Below, one piece after another: positions 5,986-8,076 of a DNA stretch of 8,076 bases. This DNA is from Pirellulaceae bacterium (GTDB taxonomy: Bacteria > Planctomycetota > Planctomycetia > Pirellulales > Pirellulaceae): positions 1 through 8,076 of the forward strand of contig JASLRF010000001.1 in NCBI GenBank assembly GCA_030744095.1, written 5' to 3'. Below the pieces are notes generated by a model that saw only the letters and a list, made by a program, of their open reading frames with translations, had not been told where the DNA came from and searched no databases. The first letter of the stretch is position 1. Every line of letters begins with the position of its first letter. The translations under genes were made by a program, and so were the position numbers.

Positions 5986-7161
5986 TTATCCAGCATCACT
6001 TACGGTGCATTCTACCGACTTTCCCCCCCTGACAGAATACCCCGGGTCAGAATTCTCGAAGTGCTGGTGGAATTGCGCGTCGCAGAATCGATCCGTCATT
6101 CCGGCCAGATAGTCACAAATGCTAACGGGCATCCCAACGACTTCAGCACGGTTTTGAACCAAGTTGGGCAGCGGTGAAGAGTCCTCCAGATACCCAAGAT
6201 ACATCTCTTTCAATCGATTCTGGGAGACCGTGCGGACTTCCATCAACTGCGGATGGCGGTAGACGGTCTCATGCAAGAACTTCTCCAGTTCGCCTTTTTG
6301 AGCACCTAAGTCTGATCCTGGCCCGATGCGAAAGTCCGCTTGCCGCAATTCGGTCGCTGTACATCCTTCATAGTTATTGAGAACGGAAAACGCTTCTCTC
6401 AGCACATCGCTAACCTGGACGTCGACCAGTTCGTGCACCATCGCCTTCCGCAACATCGAGCCGCTCAACCCTGTATGCCGCGAGCGGACTCGCGAGACGA
6501 CATCATGAATCAAGGGGATAGTCGACACTTGGTCAATCGTCAACATTCCCAGTTTGATGGCATCGTCGGTGTCGTGGGCGTCGTAGGTAATGCTGTCGGC
6601 GGCTTCCACAACCTGGACCTCCAACAGCGGACTTAAATCGGGGGCCTCCTTATGTGCGCGGATCAACTGGCCTTCCAATGTTTCGCGACTCAGGTTCAAG
6701 CCCGGAAAATCTGGATAGCGACTTTCTAGCTCCTCCACGATCGTCAACGCTTGCCGATTGTGAGAAAAACCACCGTGGTCGGCGAGACATTCGTTCAGAG
6801 CGTCTTCGCCCGCGTGCCCGAACGGCGGGTGACCGATGTCGTGCAACAGGGCCAGCGCTTCGATCAGATCTTCGTTAAGTCGCAACGCTCGGCCAATCGT
6901 GCGCGCGATCGAGGCGACTTCCTGCGTGTGTGTAAGCCGCGTGCGATGATAGTCACCCATGTCTCCGGTGAAAACCTGCATCTTGCCGCTCAAACGTCGA
7001 TAGGCCGAACTATGCAAAATACGATCTCGGTCGCGTTGAAACGCACCACGATAAGGGTGCTCCGGTTCTGCGAACTTGCGCCCAATAGAATCCTCGCTGT
7101 GCATCGCATACGACGCCAGTTGCATCTGCTCGCGTTGGGCCAGCATATGTTGGTTGGTCAT
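5986..7161 (-). CDS. dgt: dGTPase-like HD-domain dNTP triphosphohydrolase
   Basis: The 391-aa protein is of the dGTPase family, which hydrolyses dGTP or other dNTPs to the nucleoside and triphosphate and so sets the dNTP pool. The HD-domain metal ligands are visible: H78 in RLTHTQEV, H107-D108 in ALLHDIGHPPFGHAGEDAL, and D189 in AADSITYDAHDTDDA. Upstream of the HD core, RDRDRILHSSAYRRLSGKMQV (from about residue 43) is the family N-terminal signature, and FSHNRQAL follows the core. It is shorter than E. coli Dgt (505 aa) and matches the widespread dGTPase-like subgroup of about 380-440 aa. The true substrate may therefore not be dGTP alone. The start is taken as ATG 7161, with CGAGG just upstream. 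A TTG start at 7248 would add 29 basic residues that are unlike the family. uvrA is divergent across 288 bases, and the PIN-TRAM gene follows on the same strand. Confidence 0.92.
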   Translation of the reverse strand: MTNQHMLAQREQMQLASYAMHSEDSIGRKFAEPEHPYRGAFQRDRDRILHSSAYRRLSGKMQVFTGDMGDYHRTRLTHTQEVASIARTIGRALRLNEDLIEALALLHDIGHPPFGHAGEDALNECLADHGGFSHNRQALTIVEELESRYPDFPGLNLSRETLEGQLIRAHKEAPDLSPLLEVQVVEAADSITYDAHDTDDAIKLGMLTIDQVSTIPLIHDVVSRVRSRHTGLSGSMLRKAMVHELVDVQVSDVLREAFSVLNNYEGCTATELRQADFRIGPGSDLGAQKGELEKFLHETVYRHPQLMEVRTVSQNRLKEMYLGYLEDSSPLPNLVQNRAEVVGMPVSICDYLAGMTDRFCDAQFHQHFENSDPGYSVRGGKSVECTVSDAG

Positions 7162-7226
7162 GGTGCCTCGTCTTGGTTGGCGTTTGTCTCGTCGTGCTGC
7201 ATTTTGGAAAGGGCGGCCTGGGGGTA

Positions 7227-7278
7227 AAGTGGGAAAAGCCCGCGACAATCCTCGGGAGTCGGTGGGCTTTGCCCACTT
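7227..7278. repeat. long inverted repeat in the dgt-uvrA divergent region
   Basis: The 15-base arms AAGTGGGAAAAGCCC (7227-7241) and GGGCTTTGCCCACTT (7264-7278) are complementary at 14 of 15 positions around a 22-base loop. The right arm also contains most of a perfect smaller hairpin, GTGGGC-TTT-GCCCAC (7262-7276). The repeat lies about 65 bases upstream of the dgt start and 170 bases upstream of uvrA, and its right end overlaps a TTGACA box. There is no T tract on either strand. It could be an operator for a dimeric regulator, a dgt leader structure, or a cruciform. Confidence 0.6.
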
Positions 7279-7305
7279 GACATCTTGTGCGAATTCTGTT
7301 CGATC
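7277..7305 (+). promoter_or_regulatory. possible promoter with perfect -35 box, towards uvrA
   Basis: TTGACA at 7277-7282 is a perfect sigma-70 -35 hexamer. The best -10 candidates at 16-18 bases spacing (around 7299-7305, for example TTCGAT) are poor. A start here would leave a leader of about 140 bases before uvrA. The -35 overlaps the end of the inverted repeat, which would suit repression by a protein bound there. Confidence 0.28.
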
Positions 7306-7366
7306 GGAAATGGACTCGACTACACCGGCCCAAACACAGCCAGGCCAACAATCAGGCCCTGTGCCG

Positions 7367-7378
7367 CGTTCTTGAACG
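7367..7378. promoter_or_regulatory. short palindrome upstream of uvrA, possible operator
   Basis: CGTTC-TT-GAACG is a perfect 5-bp inverted repeat lying 71 bases before the uvrA start. Read as a direct repeat, GTTC at 7368-7371 and GTTG at 7379-7382 are separated by 7 bases. That is one base away from the GTTC-N7-GTTC SOS box of alphaproteobacteria. It does not match the E. coli or Bacillus LexA box. The role is unproven. Confidence 0.22.
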
Positions 7379-7449
7379 GTTGTTGCTTCTTGCTCGCTTT
7401 GCTACGGTAGACCCTGCTCAGAACTCTACATTCTCGATAGTCCGCGTTA

Positions 7450-8076
7450 ATGTCAACAGACGTTTCTACTCCCCCCGAATCACAGCCGCTGGTTGGTGCC
7501 GAGCTAATTCGCATTCGTGGCGCGAGAGTTCACAACCTTCGCGACGTCGATATCGACATTCCTCGCAATCGCTTCGTCGTGCTGACTGGCCCCAGCGGTT
7601 CGGGCAAGAGTAGCCTGGCCTTCGATACGATCTACACCGAAGGCCAACGCCAGTTTATCGAAAGTCTGTCCGTTTATGCACGGCAGTTTGTGAACCAGAT
7701 GGAGCGGCCAGATGTCGATCTGATCGACGGCCTGCAGCCTACGATCTGCATCGACCAACGTCCCGGCAATCAAAACTCGCGTAGTACCGTCGCCACCGTG
7801 ACCGAAATCTACGACTATCTTCGGCTGTTGATGGCCAGACTTGGACAACCGTGTTGCCACCAATGTGGTGCTTTGATTTGCCAACAAACGACAGACCAGA
7901 TCCAAAACCGCCTGATGGAACTTCCGGAAGGCACTCGGACCATGATCCTGGCACCTTTGGTACGTGGCCGCCGAGGGCAGCACAAGGACATTTATGCGCT
8001 GATCCGAAAAGTGGGATTCGTTCGCGCGCGAATCGACGGGGAGGTCTACGATATAGAACACCTGCCAGAGCTGGCG
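7450..8076 (+). CDS. uvrA: UvrABC excinuclease subunit A, 5' part (runs off window end)
   Basis: The 209 residues visible correspond to the N-terminus of UvrA, the ABC-type ATPase that scans DNA for bulky lesions with UvrB in nucleotide excision repair. Walker A is GPSGSGKSS at 47-55, where the usual form is GLSGSGKSS. It is followed by [19 protein letters not shown] and [15 protein letters not shown]. The segment [19 protein letters not shown] stands where most UvrA proteins have NPRSTVGT. CHQCG near residue 137 is a CxxC pair as found in many UvrA proteins. [11 protein letters not shown] lies near the end. The ATG at 7450 is the first in-frame start after a TAG at 7438-7440 and has no Shine-Dalgarno motif. 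About 18 residues precede the family core ([11 protein letters not shown]). The second ATPase module and the rest lie outside the window, so a UvrA paralogue or fused double-length form cannot be excluded. Confidence 0.95.
   Translation, partial: MSTDVSTPPESQPLVGAELIRIRGARVHNLRDVDIDIPRNRFVVLTGPSGSGKSSLAFDTIYTEGQRQFIESLSVYARQFVNQMERPDVDLIDGLQPTICIDQRPGNQNSRSTVATVTEIYDYLRLLMARLGQPCCHQCGALICQQTTDQIQNRLMELPEGTRTMILAPLVRGRRGQHKDIYALIRKVGFVRARIDGEVYDIEHLPELA

Noticed and set aside
7162..7248. 29-residue N-terminal extension of the dGTPase-like protein from TTG 7248
   Set aside because: It is a basic, non-conserved sequence overlapping the inverted repeat. ATG 7161 has CGAGG upstream and suits the family length.
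7504..8061. 185-codon minus-strand frame opposite uvrA
   Set aside because: The + strand encodes unmistakable UvrA here. The opposite frame is a codon-bias shadow.

Overview
The window reads as chromosomal DNA from a moderate-to-high-GC bacterium. The gene content and protein style best suggest a planctomycete of the Pirellula/Rhodopirellula type. Supporting points are a SpoA-domain motor-switch-like protein with an unfamiliar N-terminus, a long ArgS with an internal coiled coil, a membrane-anchored PIN-TRAM protein, weak or absent Shine-Dalgarno sequences at several starts, and wide intergenic gaps. The taxon is an inference and was not tested by any search.

Layout, left to right. Bases 1-161 hold a candidate sigma-28 (flagellar) promoter ahead of a FliN/FliM-family gene (168-1067, +). 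A gap with a good sigma-70-like promoter (1178-1207) leads into rsfS, the ribosomal silencing factor (1337-1777, +). A 196-base spacer with three perfect short stem-loops and an Arg-rich small reading frame separates rsfS from argS, arginyl-tRNA synthetase (1974-3947, +). An 18-base gap then leads to a solitary beta-class DNA methyltransferase (3966-4841, +). Converging on it across only 22 bases is a membrane-anchored PIN-TRAM protein (4864-5883, -), preceded on the same strand by a dGTPase-like HD phosphohydrolase (5986-7161, -). A 288-base divergent region with a strong inverted repeat, a perfect TTGACA box and a short palindrome separates this gene from the 5' part of uvrA (7450 to the window end, +).

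How the genes relate. rsfS, argS and the methyltransferase lie on one strand and could be one transcription unit, with the two translation genes first. RsfS down-regulates ribosome assembly in starvation and ArgS charges tRNA-Arg, so a link to amino-acid supply is plausible. The minus-strand pair joins dNTP-pool control (dGTPase-like) to an RNA-binding nuclease-fold protein. The divergent uvrA begins nucleotide excision repair, so the 7162-7449 region may control both a dNTP hydrolase and a repair gene.

No transposon, integrase, tRNA, rRNA or CRISPR array is visible. Most of the window is housekeeping. The observations most worth following are the Arg-rich frame fitted exactly between rsfS and argS over a cluster of hairpins, the coiled-coil insertion in ArgS, the orphan methyltransferase, the sigma-28-like promoter, and the long inverted repeat between dgt and uvrA.
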